Assembly: GCF_000467105.1 (NCBI RefSeq)
Contig: NZ_BATI01000020.1
Span: forward strand, 62,001-126,000
Direction of reading: 5' to 3'
DNA length: 64,000 nt
Origin: Aquipseudomonas alcaligenes NBRC 14159
Lineage (GTDB): Bacteria > Pseudomonadota > Gammaproteobacteria > Pseudomonadales > Pseudomonadaceae
The position numbers and the translations under genes were made by a program. How positions within the stretch are numbered: the first letter of the stretch is position 1; every line of letters begins with the position of its first letter. The notes under the pieces are model-generated. The model worked only from the letters and a program-made list of their open reading frames with translations, did not search any database and was not told the DNA's origin. Shown piece by piece: positions 58,138 to 64,000 of this stretch.

Positions 58138-59134
58138 GTCGCTGCGCATCCTGCTGTCCTGCCTGTTGCTTAGTCTCAGCTGTTCGGCGTTCGCCGATAC
58201 CGTGTGGTTGAACAACGGTGATCGTCTGACCGGCGAGATCCTGCTGCTCGATGGCGGCAAGCTGTCGTTCAAGACCAAGTATGCCGGACGCGTGCTGATC
58301 GACTGGAAGGATATCGACACCCTCAGCGCGGACAAGCCCCTGATGCTCCGTCGCACTGGCCGCGACAGCGAGAGCAGCGAGCGCCTGCGCGCCGCGGGTG
58401 TGGGCATGGTACGGGTGGTCAATGGCCATGAGCGGGTGGTGGCGCTGGCCGATATCGATCGCCTGGTGCCGCCTCGGCCGCTTCTGGAGGACCGGGTGTG
58501 GGAAGGCAACCTGGACGCCAAGCTGGATATGGAGCGCAACCAGGACCGTACCGACGAGTGGAAGCTCAAGGGCAATACGCGCATCGAGCACGGCCGCTGG
58601 CGCCATGTGCTGCGTGGCGAGCTGGAGCATGAGAAGGAAAACGGCGAGAAGACCGAGGACAACTGGGAGCTGGAGTACGACCTGGACCGCTTTCTCACCG
58701 ATCACTGGTTCTGGCGGGTCGGCTTCGAGCAGGATGAGGACCAGTTCGAGCAGGTGAACCGCCAGCGCATCTACGGCAGCGGGCCGGGCTATCGCTTCTG
58801 GGATGACGAGCTGGGAAGGCTTGACCTCATCACCCAGTTCAACCGCATCGAGTTGTACAGTTCGCTGGGCGAGGCGCAGTTCAACAGCTGGTCGCTGGAG
58901 TGGGACTACAAGCGCCTGCTCTGGGGTACGCGCCTGGAGTTCTACTCCACCGCCGAAGTGCAGGTGCCGCAGGTCGATGTCATCGACTATGTCTTCGATG
59001 GCGAGGCGGGGCTGCGTTATCACCTCAACGACTGGGCGCGGTTGTCGCTGCTGTATGAGCTGAACCAGCTGCGCGGTCTGGGTACCACGGTGTCCGATCG
59101 GCACTACCTGATCGGTCTGGGCGTGGGCTGGTAA
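58136..59134 (+). CDS. DUF481 outer-membrane protein, copy 1
   Basis: 332 residues. Signal peptide (about 1-20, cleaving after SCSAFA). Next a short domain with DTVWLNNGDRLTGEI and KTKYAGRVLIDWKD. Then a C-terminal DUF481 (YdiY-like) region rich in aromatic, alternating strands, ending HYLIGLGVGW with a terminal aromatic as in outer-membrane beta-barrels. Function is unknown; YdiY-type proteins are described as salt- or acid-induced. A GTG start at 58106 is also in frame. The second copy follows after 98 bp. Confidence 0.82.
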   Translation: MSLRILLSCLLLSLSCSAFADTVWLNNGDRLTGEILLLDGGKLSFKTKYAGRVLIDWKDIDTLSADKPLMLRRTGRDSESSERLRAAGVGMVRVVNGHERVVALADIDRLVPPRPLLEDRVWEGNLDAKLDMERNQDRTDEWKLKGNTRIEHGRWRHVLRGELEHEKENGEKTEDNWELEYDLDRFLTDHWFWRVGFEQDEDQFEQVNRQRIYGSGPGYRFWDDELGRLDLITQFNRIELYSSLGEAQFNSWSLEWDYKRLLWGTRLEFYSTAEVQVPQVDVIDYVFDGEAGLRYHLNDWARLSLLYELNQLRGLGTTVSDRHYLIGLGVGW

Positions 59135-59176
59135 GTCACATGGGCTGAACTTTGCCGGCTGCGGGTCGGTCTGTGC

Positions 59177-59216
59177 TTGCTCAGGCGGCGCGCATCCGGA
59201 TAATGCGCGCCTTTTT
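59177..59216 (+). promoter_or_regulatory. Hairpin readable as terminator of copy 1 and promoter of copy 2
   Basis: GGCGCGCAT (59187-59195), a 7-nt loop and ATGCGCGCC (59203-59211), then T5: a good intrinsic terminator. Overlapping it are TTGCTC (59177-59182) and GATAAT (59199-59204), 16-bp spacer, a fair sigma-70 promoter for the next gene, whose ATG is 17 bp downstream. Confidence 0.6.
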
Positions 59217-59232
59217 CCCGCCCAGACCACCG

Positions 59233-60246
59233 ATGCCCATGACCCTGCTGCGTTCCCTGCTGTCCCTGGCGCTTGCCGCCGTCACCACGCCACTGCTGGC
59301 CGATACCGTCTGGCTCAAGAATGGCGACAAGCTCACCGGTAGCATCGAGCTGTTCGACAGCGGCAAGCTGCTGCTGAAGACCGACTACGCCGGCACCATC
59401 ACCCTCGACGCCGGCAAGATCGCCACGCTGGAGAGCGAGCGCGAGCTGCTGATCAAGCAGGGCGATTTCGTCGGCGAGCGCGCCAAGTCGCTGCGAGCGG
59501 CCGGGCAGGGTCAGGTAGAGCTGGTCAATGGCGAGGCGCCCAAGGTGGTCGAGCTGAGTTCGATCAGCCAGATGCTGCCGCCCAAGCCGCTGGTGCAGGA
59601 CCTGGCCTGGACCGGCAACCTCAGCGTCTCCGCCGACTACAAACAGGCCGAGAACGACATCAAGGACTACGATATCGATCTCGATACCCGCATGCGCCAC
59701 GGCGCCTGGCGTCACGGCATTGCCGTGGAGTACGACCACGAGACCAAGGATGACGAGCGCAAGACCGACCGTGTCGAGCTGGGCTACGACCTCGACCGCT
59801 TCATCACCCGGCAGTTCTTCTGGCAGGGCCAGCTGAAGTACAGCCACGACCGTATCGAAGACCTGCGTACCCAGCGCACCGTGGGTAGCGGCCCCGGCTA
59901 CCAGTTCTGGGACGATGCGCTGGGCGCCTTCTCCATGACCGGGCTGCTCAACCGCAACGATTACGTGTTTGCCGATGGCAGCAGCGAGCACTTCAACTCC
60001 GCGGCCATGGAGTGGGACTACAAGCGTTACCTGTATGGCAAGAACCTGGAGCTGTATTCCCAGGGTGAGCTGGGCGCGCCCTTCGTCGATGAGATCGACT
60101 ACATCATCGATACCGAAGCGGGCCTGCGCTACAAGCTCAACAGCTGGGCGGCGCTGACCCTCAAGGCCGAGTGGGACAAGGTCTCCGCCGAACATGGCGA
60201 TACCAACGAGCGCCGCTACGTGATCGGCCTGGGTGTGGGCTGGTAA
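59233..60246 (+). CDS. DUF481 outer-membrane protein, copy 2
   Basis: 337 residues, a paralogue of the gene just upstream. Signal peptide (about 1-24, cleaving after TPLLA). The shared start of the mature protein is DTVWLKNGDKLTGSI, then KTDYAGTITLDAGK. Shared barrel motifs include GSGPGYQFWDD, MEWDYKRYLYG, and the end VIGLGVGW. ATG 59233 and ATG 59239 are both possible. No Shine-Dalgarno sequence is visible before either. Likely a tandem duplication that has diverged. Confidence 0.82.
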   Translation: MPMTLLRSLLSLALAAVTTPLLADTVWLKNGDKLTGSIELFDSGKLLLKTDYAGTITLDAGKIATLESERELLIKQGDFVGERAKSLRAAGQGQVELVNGEAPKVVELSSISQMLPPKPLVQDLAWTGNLSVSADYKQAENDIKDYDIDLDTRMRHGAWRHGIAVEYDHETKDDERKTDRVELGYDLDRFITRQFFWQGQLKYSHDRIEDLRTQRTVGSGPGYQFWDDALGAFSMTGLLNRNDYVFADGSSEHFNSAAMEWDYKRYLYGKNLELYSQGELGAPFVDEIDYIIDTEAGLRYKLNSWAALTLKAEWDKVSAEHGDTNERRYVIGLGVGW

Positions 60247-60292
60247 GGCTGCGCGCCTGAGTACCCCGACCCGTGGGCGGGATTTCGCAGGC

Positions 60293-60320
60293 AAAAAAAG
60301 ACCCGGCAAAGTGCCGGGTC
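60293..60320 (-). terminator. Terminator of prrF
   Basis: On the minus strand GACCCGGCA, loop CTT and TGCCGGGTC, followed by T7. Confidence 0.93.
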
Positions 60321-60409
60321 AATAACCGTGATTAGCCTGATGAGGAGATAATCTGAAGAGTCCGACTGCTGTGGTCTCTTGAGCTTATCGGCTGATCTCG
60401 CGACCAGTT
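60293..60409 (-). ncRNA. prrF: PrrF iron-responsive small RNA (single copy)
   Basis: About 117 nt on the minus strand. From memory of the P. aeruginosa PrrF1/PrrF2 RNAs, the 5' end AACTGGTCGCGAGATCAGCC, the central seed region CAGATTATCTCCTCATCAGG and the terminator are near identical. PrrF RNAs base-pair with mRNAs of iron-containing proteins, such as sodB and TCA-cycle genes, when iron is scarce. A Fur box overlaps the promoter. It lies downstream of a cbpA-like gene, as in P. aeruginosa, but there it is a tandem pair and here only one copy is present. Confidence 0.93.
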
Positions 60410-60415
60410 GGTGTA

Positions 60416-60443
60416 ATAATAACAATTCTCATTTTGCAGTCAA
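60416..60443 (-). promoter_or_regulatory. prrF promoter with Fur box
   Basis: Minus-strand TTGACT (60443-60438) and TATTAT (60421-60416), 16-bp spacer, start expected near 60409. AATGAGAATTGTTAT, between and over these elements (about 60420-60434), matches the Fur consensus core AATGATAATCATTAT at 12 of 15 positions. Confidence 0.82.
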
Positions 60444-60449
60444 TGCCTG

Positions 60450-60464
60450 GATGAGAATTATTTT
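60450..60464. promoter_or_regulatory. Second Fur-box-like site upstream of prrF
   Basis: GATGAGAATTATTTT (plus strand) matches the Fur core at 11 of 15 positions. It lies about 16 bp upstream of the first box and may strengthen repression. Confidence 0.6.
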
Positions 60465-60484
60465 CGACTGGTTGGCAAAGGCCG

Positions 60485-60515
60485 GAAAAAACAAACCCCG
60501 GCCTGGGCCGGGGTT
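60485..60515 (-). terminator. Terminator after cbpA
   Basis: AACCCCGGCC (60494-60503) and GGCCGGGGTT (60506-60515), with an A/T-rich run that reads TTTGTTTTTT on the minus strand. It insulates prrF from cbpA transcription. Confidence 0.88.
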
Positions 60516-60533
60516 CGGTCATTCGATCGCGTT

Positions 60534-61334
60534 TCAGGCCGGCTGCAGCTGGGCACGCAGCTGGGTCACTTCCTTATTCATCAGGTCGATGCGTCGCGCC
60601 ATGCTCTCGATCAGACTGTGCGCGATGCGCGGGTTGCTCTGCATCAGGCTGAGGAACTGGTCCTTGGGAATCACCATCACGGTGCAGGGCTCGCTGGCGA
60701 TGACCGTGGCACTGCGCTTCTCGCGGGTGAACACGGCCATGGCGCCGAAAATCTCGTCCTTCTGCACGTCACCGACCTTCTGCCCGTCTACCCAGGCTTC
60801 GGCGTGGCCCTCGATGATCACGAACACGTGGTCGGCATCGTCGCCCTGGTGGATCAGCTCCTCGCCGGCGGCGAAATGCTGGAAGCCGGTGGCCGGGCGA
60901 ATCTCCGGCTGCTTCAGGCGGGCCAGGGCGTCGGAGAGCAGGGCGGTATGGCCGATCAGGTACTGGATGAACAGCTCCTGGCGTTGCTCGCTGCCGTAGA
61001 TGTGCTTGAACACTTCGCTGCGCGAGTAGGGCACCAGGGTCAGTTGTTCCTCGCTGCTGTAGCGGCAGCTGGGCAGGTCGATGCCCTGGCGCAGCCCAAC
61101 CAGATCGCCTTCTTGCAGGTAGAACAGCGGGCGGTCATCGACCTGCGCATGCAGCAGGCCGTTCTCGATGATGTACAGCTGGTTGCCAGGCAGGATCTTC
61201 GCCAGGTCCTCGACCTGTTCCAGGCGCAGGGGCGAACCGCTGGGCTGCAGCCCTTCGAGCAACTGCATGGGAATGCTCTGCAGGCGTTGGATCAGCTGGT
61301 CGGCGTAGGCCGGTTGCTCCCCGAGTAGGTACAT
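60534..61334 (-). CDS. cbpA: Cyclic-nucleotide-binding protein, CbpA-like
   Basis: 266 residues with two cNMP-binding-like domains and no helix-turn-helix. The N-terminal domain (about 30-130) is degenerate. The C-terminal one (about 150-260) has FAAGEELIHQGDDADHVFVI and a phosphate-binding cassette EIFGAMAVFTREKRSATVIA. Arg207 and Ser208 are kept, but the usual Glu after FG is Ala198. P. aeruginosa CbpA (PA4704), a cAMP-binding, Vfr-regulated, polar protein, lies next to prrF, which supports the name. The family's task is not fully known. Confidence 0.78.
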   Translation of the reverse strand: MYLLGEQPAYADQLIQRLQSIPMQLLEGLQPSGSPLRLEQVEDLAKILPGNQLYIIENGLLHAQVDDRPLFYLQEGDLVGLRQGIDLPSCRYSSEEQLTLVPYSRSEVFKHIYGSEQRQELFIQYLIGHTALLSDALARLKQPEIRPATGFQHFAAGEELIHQGDDADHVFVIIEGHAEAWVDGQKVGDVQKDEIFGAMAVFTREKRSATVIASEPCTVMVIPKDQFLSLMQSNPRIAHSLIESMARRIDLMNKEVTQLRAQLQPA

Positions 61335-61434
61335 GTCGGTAATTCCTTGAACTGGCTGGGCTGACGATAAGGCACGCAGGCAGTGGCAACAATAGGCGGC
61401 GGCGTTGCACAGGTAAATCTCGCCGCTCGGAGGT

Positions 61435-61450
61435 TGTGAGCTAGCTCTTG
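61435..61450 (-). promoter_or_regulatory. Weak Vfr/CRP-like site upstream of cbpA
   Basis: TGTGA-N6-TCTTG, one perfect half-site and one poor one, about 100 bp upstream of the cbpA start. CbpA is known to be Vfr-dependent in P. aeruginosa. Low-confidence match. Confidence 0.25.
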
Positions 61451-61713
61451 TTGCTTGGCCCGGGTTCGTTCAGCTGACCATTCAGCCTGGCTTTGAGGCC
61501 GGGTGGCAGATCGTTCCAGTGAATGTCGAGCAGGGCGCCTTCGATGGCGTACATCAGCACCTTGGAGGCCCTGAATCCGCGGGCGCGCACGGCCCGGTAG
61601 GCGTCTACCGCGCCCAGCCGGCGCAGGTCGCTGGCGCTGTGGATGCCGACTGCGTGCAGCCATTGCGCCGAGGTTTTGCCGAGGTTCTTCATGTGTTGCA
61701 GCTCGTCGTGCAT
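61441..61713 (-). CDS. TfoX/Sxy C-terminal domain protein
   Basis: 90-residue stand-alone TfoX C-terminal domain: LQHMKNLGKTSAQWLHAVGIHSASDLR resembles helix-hairpin-helix elements, followed by GAVDAYRAVRARGFRASKVLM. Full-length TfoX promotes competence, but isolated C-terminal domains of this kind have no known role. ATG at 61713 has AAGGAG eight bases upstream. It shares direction with cbpA and the methyltransferase gene. Confidence 0.82.
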   Translation of the reverse strand: MHDELQHMKNLGKTSAQWLHAVGIHSASDLRRLGAVDAYRAVRARGFRASKVLMYAIEGALLDIHWNDLPPGLKARLNGQLNEPGPSNKS

Positions 61714-61730
61714 GGCGTCTCCTTGCCTTT

Positions 61731-62489
61731 CTACGCGGGGCGTGTCGGGAAGCCTGCGAGAGAGTGTAGCGGCCATCGCACAAAACGCTTCTGCTGCCCG
61801 TCGCCCCAGGCCTGGCGCAGGCGCGGCTGCAGCTCCTGCAGCGGGTCGCGGCCGCAGGCCTGTTCGAGCCTCTGCACGGCCGACCAGGTGCCGAGGTAGC
61901 CGAGCAGCTGCTGCAGATCCCACTCCAGCTGGATGGCGAAGGCCGGCACGGCGATGCGCGCGAAGGGCGGCTGAATGTCCTGGTAGCCGGCGTCGACGCT
62001 GGCTCGGCCGGCGGGCCAGTAGCCGTCCAGGGTGTTCCAGTAGAAGTCGTCGAGCACGCTATCCAGCTCCGTGTCGAGGCGCAGCAGGCTGTAGCACCAG
62101 GCGCAGAACAGCCCGTCGGGCCTGAGCAGGCGGCGTACTTCGGCAAAGAAGGCCGGGGTGGCGAACCAGTGCAGGGCCTGGGCTACCACGATCAGGTCAA
62201 GGCAGCTATCGGTCAGTGGCAGGGCCGTGGCGTCGGCGGCGAAGCAGTCGATGCCGGCCAGGTCGGGGGCGGCGCGCAGCTGCTGCGGGCTGCCGTCGCA
62301 GGCCAGCACCTGCCGGAAGTGTTGCCGCAGGGGCGCGCTGGCCTGGCCGTTGCCGCAGGCGATATCCAGAGCGCGGCCGTGCGCCGGGCTGTTGGCCGCC
62401 AGCCAGTCGAACAGTGCGGGCGGGTACTGCGGACGAAAGCTGGCATAGGCGCCGGCTCGATTGCCGAACAGGCGGGCAATATCGCTCAT
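61731..62489 (-). CDS. SAM-dependent methyltransferase (class I)
   Basis: 252 residues. The SAM-binding motif I is ALDIACGNGQASAPL near residues 40-54. CDGSPQQL, FAADATALPLTDSCLDLIVVAQALHWF and LLRPDGLFCAWCYS follow. The N-terminus MSDIARLFGNRAGAYASFRPQYP is typical of YcgJ-type methyltransferases. The substrate is unknown. The gene starts 3 bp downstream of the end of the pentapeptide gene, so they are likely one operon. Confidence 0.85.
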   Translation of the reverse strand: MSDIARLFGNRAGAYASFRPQYPPALFDWLAANSPAHGRALDIACGNGQASAPLRQHFRQVLACDGSPQQLRAAPDLAGIDCFAADATALPLTDSCLDLIVVAQALHWFATPAFFAEVRRLLRPDGLFCAWCYSLLRLDTELDSVLDDFYWNTLDGYWPAGRASVDAGYQDIQPPFARIAVPAFAIQLEWDLQQLLGYLGTWSAVQRLEQACGRDPLQELQPRLRQAWGDGQQKRFVRWPLHSLAGFPTRPA

Positions 62490-62492
62490 GCG

Positions 62493-62831
62493 TCAGCTGT
62501 AGCGCATGCGGGTGCCGAACTGCATGGACAGGAGGATCTCGTCGGCACTCAGCTGTGCCGGGAAGTAAGCGCCGGAGATTTGCGCATGGGCGATGCTGGC
62601 GCCCTCCAGGTTGGCCTCGCGCAGGTCGATGCCGCGCAGGTCGGCGCCGCGGAAATAGGCGTCGGCGAAGTCGACGCGGCTGGCGTCGAGCAAACGCAGG
62701 TCGAGGCCGCGCAGGTCGGCTCCGCGCAGGTTGATGCTGCCCTCATGGGGCTTCTGCTTGTTGAATTCGCTGATTTTTTCGTCGTGCAGCAGACGGTAGA
62801 GCGGGGTGTCCAGTTGGCGGGGATGGCTCAT
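62493..62831 (-). CDS. Small pentapeptide-repeat protein
   Basis: 112 residues. About ten A(D/N)LXX-type repeats run from about residue 33 to 90: NLRGADLRGLDLRLLDAS, then DFADAYFRGADLRGIDLREA and NLEGASIAHAQISGAYF. They predict a short right-handed quadrilateral helix. An N-terminal charged helix and a C-terminal tail (ILLSMQFGTRMRYS) flank it. It is too short for a Qnr-type gyrase protector. Function unknown. GAGGCATCCC lies upstream of its ATG. Confidence 0.8.
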   Translation of the reverse strand: MSHPRQLDTPLYRLLHDEKISEFNKQKPHEGSINLRGADLRGLDLRLLDASRVDFADAYFRGADLRGIDLREANLEGASIAHAQISGAYFPAQLSADEILLSMQFGTRMRYS

Positions 62832-62888
62832 GGGATGCCTCCATTCAATGGCCTGCCTTTAGTATAGACAGGCCCTGAATGGCTTATA

Positions 62889-64000
62889 TCAGAGCCCTGG
62901 CAGACGCTGGCGAATACTCTCGATCAGGCCGTCCAGGCTGGCGGCCTGGTGCGTGTCGACGCGGCGGCTGTGGGCCTGTTCGTCGTCGTCGAGCGCATCG
63001 CGGCTGGCCTGCTGGGCCGCGATCACTTCCAGGGTGGCGTCGGACGGATCGTTACCCTCGGCCTGGCGCTGCTGCAGCCAGGCGGCGATCACGTCCTGCG
63101 GGGCCTGGCAGTCGAGGATCAGGAAGGGTGTGCCGTTCTGTTCGGCCACTTGCCAGGCGGCGCTGCGTTGTTCGCGCTTGAGGTAGGCGGCATCCAGGAC
63201 CACCGGGAAGCCGGCATGCAGGGCGCTTTCGGCCAGTTGATGCAGGCGCTGGTAGGTGGCGGTGCTGGCGTCGGCGCTGTAGATGCCGCTGTTCAGGCTG
63301 CCCTTGGCGGCGTCCGGCTGTTCGCCGAACAGGCGCTTGCGCTCCACGTCCGAGCGCAGGCGGATGGCGCCCAGCGCCTCGACCAGGCGCAGGGCAACCT
63401 GGCTCTTGCCGACGGCGGAGACACCGCAGGTGATGGCCATGAACGGGGTGGGGATGGCGCTGTAGCTTTCCGCCAGGTTGGCGTAGTTGCGGTACTGGCG
63501 CAGCGTAGCGGCGCGCTGCACGGCATCGCTCTGGTGCGCCAGGCTGAACAGCGCGACCTTGGCGCGGACCAGGGCGCGGTAGGCCTTGTAGAAATTCAGC
63601 AGTTCCAGTGCCGGGTAGTCGCCGCTGTGTTCCAGCCAGGCGCTGACGAAGCGTCGCGAGAGTGCCTTGAGGCCGCGGTCTTCCAGGTCCATGGCGAGGA
63701 AGGCGGCGTCCGAGGCGATATCGATCAGGCGGAACGGCTCGTTGAATTCGATACAGTCGAACAGCACGACTTCGCCGTCGAGCAGGGTGGCGTTGCCCAG
63801 GTGCAGATCGCCATGGCACTCGCGAATCGCGCCGCTCGCTGCGCGCGTGGCCAGCAGCGGTTCGAGGCGGCTGATGTTGGCTTCGGTCCATGCCTCGAGC
63901 GCATCGAGCTGGCGCAGGTCCGCGGCGTCACCGAGCAGCGGGCGGATCTGCTCGAAGTTCTGCCGCATCGGCGCGACGATGGCCTGCGGCGAGCACAGTG
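62889..64000 (-). CDS. Aminoglycoside phosphotransferase-like / P-loop kinase protein, 5' end outside window
   Basis: About 370 residues of a two-domain protein whose N-terminus lies beyond the window; the frame is still open at base 64000. The first part is the C-terminal lobe of an APH-like kinase fold, with catalytic loop HGDLHLGN and a metal Asp in LFDCIEF. The second part is a small P-loop kinase with Walker A GVSAVGKS. No antibiotic-resistance role is implied; proteins of this fusion type are widespread and uncharacterised. The ATG at 63968 is internal. Confidence 0.85.
   Translation of the reverse strand, partial: LCSPQAIVAPMRQNFEQIRPLLGDAADLRQLDALEAWTEANISRLEPLLATRAASGAIRECHGDLHLGNATLLDGEVVLFDCIEFNEPFRLIDIASDAAFLAMDLEDRGLKALSRRFVSAWLEHSGDYPALELLNFYKAYRALVRAKVALFSLAHQSDAVQRAATLRQYRNYANLAESYSAIPTPFMAITCGVSAVGKSQVALRLVEALGAIRLRSDVERKRLFGEQPDAAKGSLNSGIYSADASTATYQRLHQLAESALHAGFPVVLDAAYLKREQRSAAWQVAEQNGTPFLILDCQAPQDVIAAWLQQRQAEGNDPSDATLEVIAAQQASRDALDDDEQAHSRRVDTHQAASLDGLIESIRQRLPGL

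Noticed and set aside
61441..61713. Full competence regulator TfoX
   Set aside because: Only the C-terminal domain (90 residues) is present; the N-terminal TfoX domain is absent, so no competence role is claimed.
62493..62831. Qnr-like fluoroquinolone-protection protein
   Set aside because: It has too few pentapeptide repeats (about ten) and no Qnr loops; known Qnr proteins are about 215 residues.
62889..64000. Aminoglycoside resistance gene
   Set aside because: The APH-like lobe is fused to a P-loop kinase, a common uncharacterised housekeeping architecture; the N-terminal half is outside the window.

Overview
This window is about 64 kb of chromosomal core sequence from a high-GC gammaproteobacterium, almost certainly a Pseudomonas (sensu lato). 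Three things point there: the gene order follows what I remember of the P. aeruginosa PA4449-PA4393 block, the protein families are pseudomonad versions (short-form HisG, AlgW beside hisC, CysNC fusion, Nudix-ThiE fusion), and there is a clear PrrF small RNA. Nothing looks like a phage, plasmid, insertion sequence, CRISPR array or tRNA gene.

Layout. 0-3 kb: end of hisG, then hisD and hisC. 3-8 kb: algW (minus), a Nif3-like gene, and the sulfate-activation pair cysD-cysNC. 8-15.4 kb: zapG/yhcB (minus), an alpha/beta hydrolase, trpS, zapE, an AraC/DJ-1 regulator (minus), an acyl-CoA dehydrogenase, and an aldo-keto reductase (minus). 15.6-20.5 kb: rplM-rpsI, the cytochrome bc1 operon petABC, and the stringent starvation pair sspA-sspB. 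20.5-25.3 kb: minus-strand lpoA-yraN-diaA-dolP, divergent rsmI, and the RNase P RNA gene rnpB. This order is the same as in E. coli. 25.6-43.4 kb: one unbroken division and cell wall (dcw) cluster, mraZ-rsmH-ftsL-ftsI-murE-murF-mraY-murD-ftsW-murG-murC-ddlB-ftsQ-ftsA-ftsZ-lpxC, with many start/stop overlaps and MraZ-type boxes at its head.

43.4-50 kb: a DUF721 gene (minus), secA, argJ, a glutathione S-transferase and a Nudix-ThiE fusion. 50-54.5 kb: a four-gene minus-strand signalling operon made of a response regulator with a degenerate GGDEF domain, panE, a membrane histidine kinase and a PduO-type cobalamin adenosyltransferase. 54.6-57.7 kb: yajQ, a small mechanosensitive channel and ampG (minus). 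From about 57.7 kb the neighbourhood changes to one I associate with the P. aeruginosa PA470x region: an ATL alkyltransferase-like gene, two tandem DUF481 proteins, a single-copy prrF iron-responsive small RNA with Fur boxes, cbpA, and small accessory genes (TfoX C-terminal domain, methyltransferase, pentapeptide protein, truncated APH/P-loop kinase).

The most interesting signals are regulatory rather than new gene families. At six genes (hisD, cysD, zapE, lpxC, yajQ, second DUF481) the predicted -10 element lies within a GC-rich inverted repeat whose right arm covers the predicted transcription start, sometimes followed by a T-run. This may be a combined terminator-promoter. Other notable items are the single prrF copy, a yraN gene with no ATG/GTG/TTG start, a palindromic repeat that supplies the stop codons of two convergent genes, and divergent genes whose start codons overlap.
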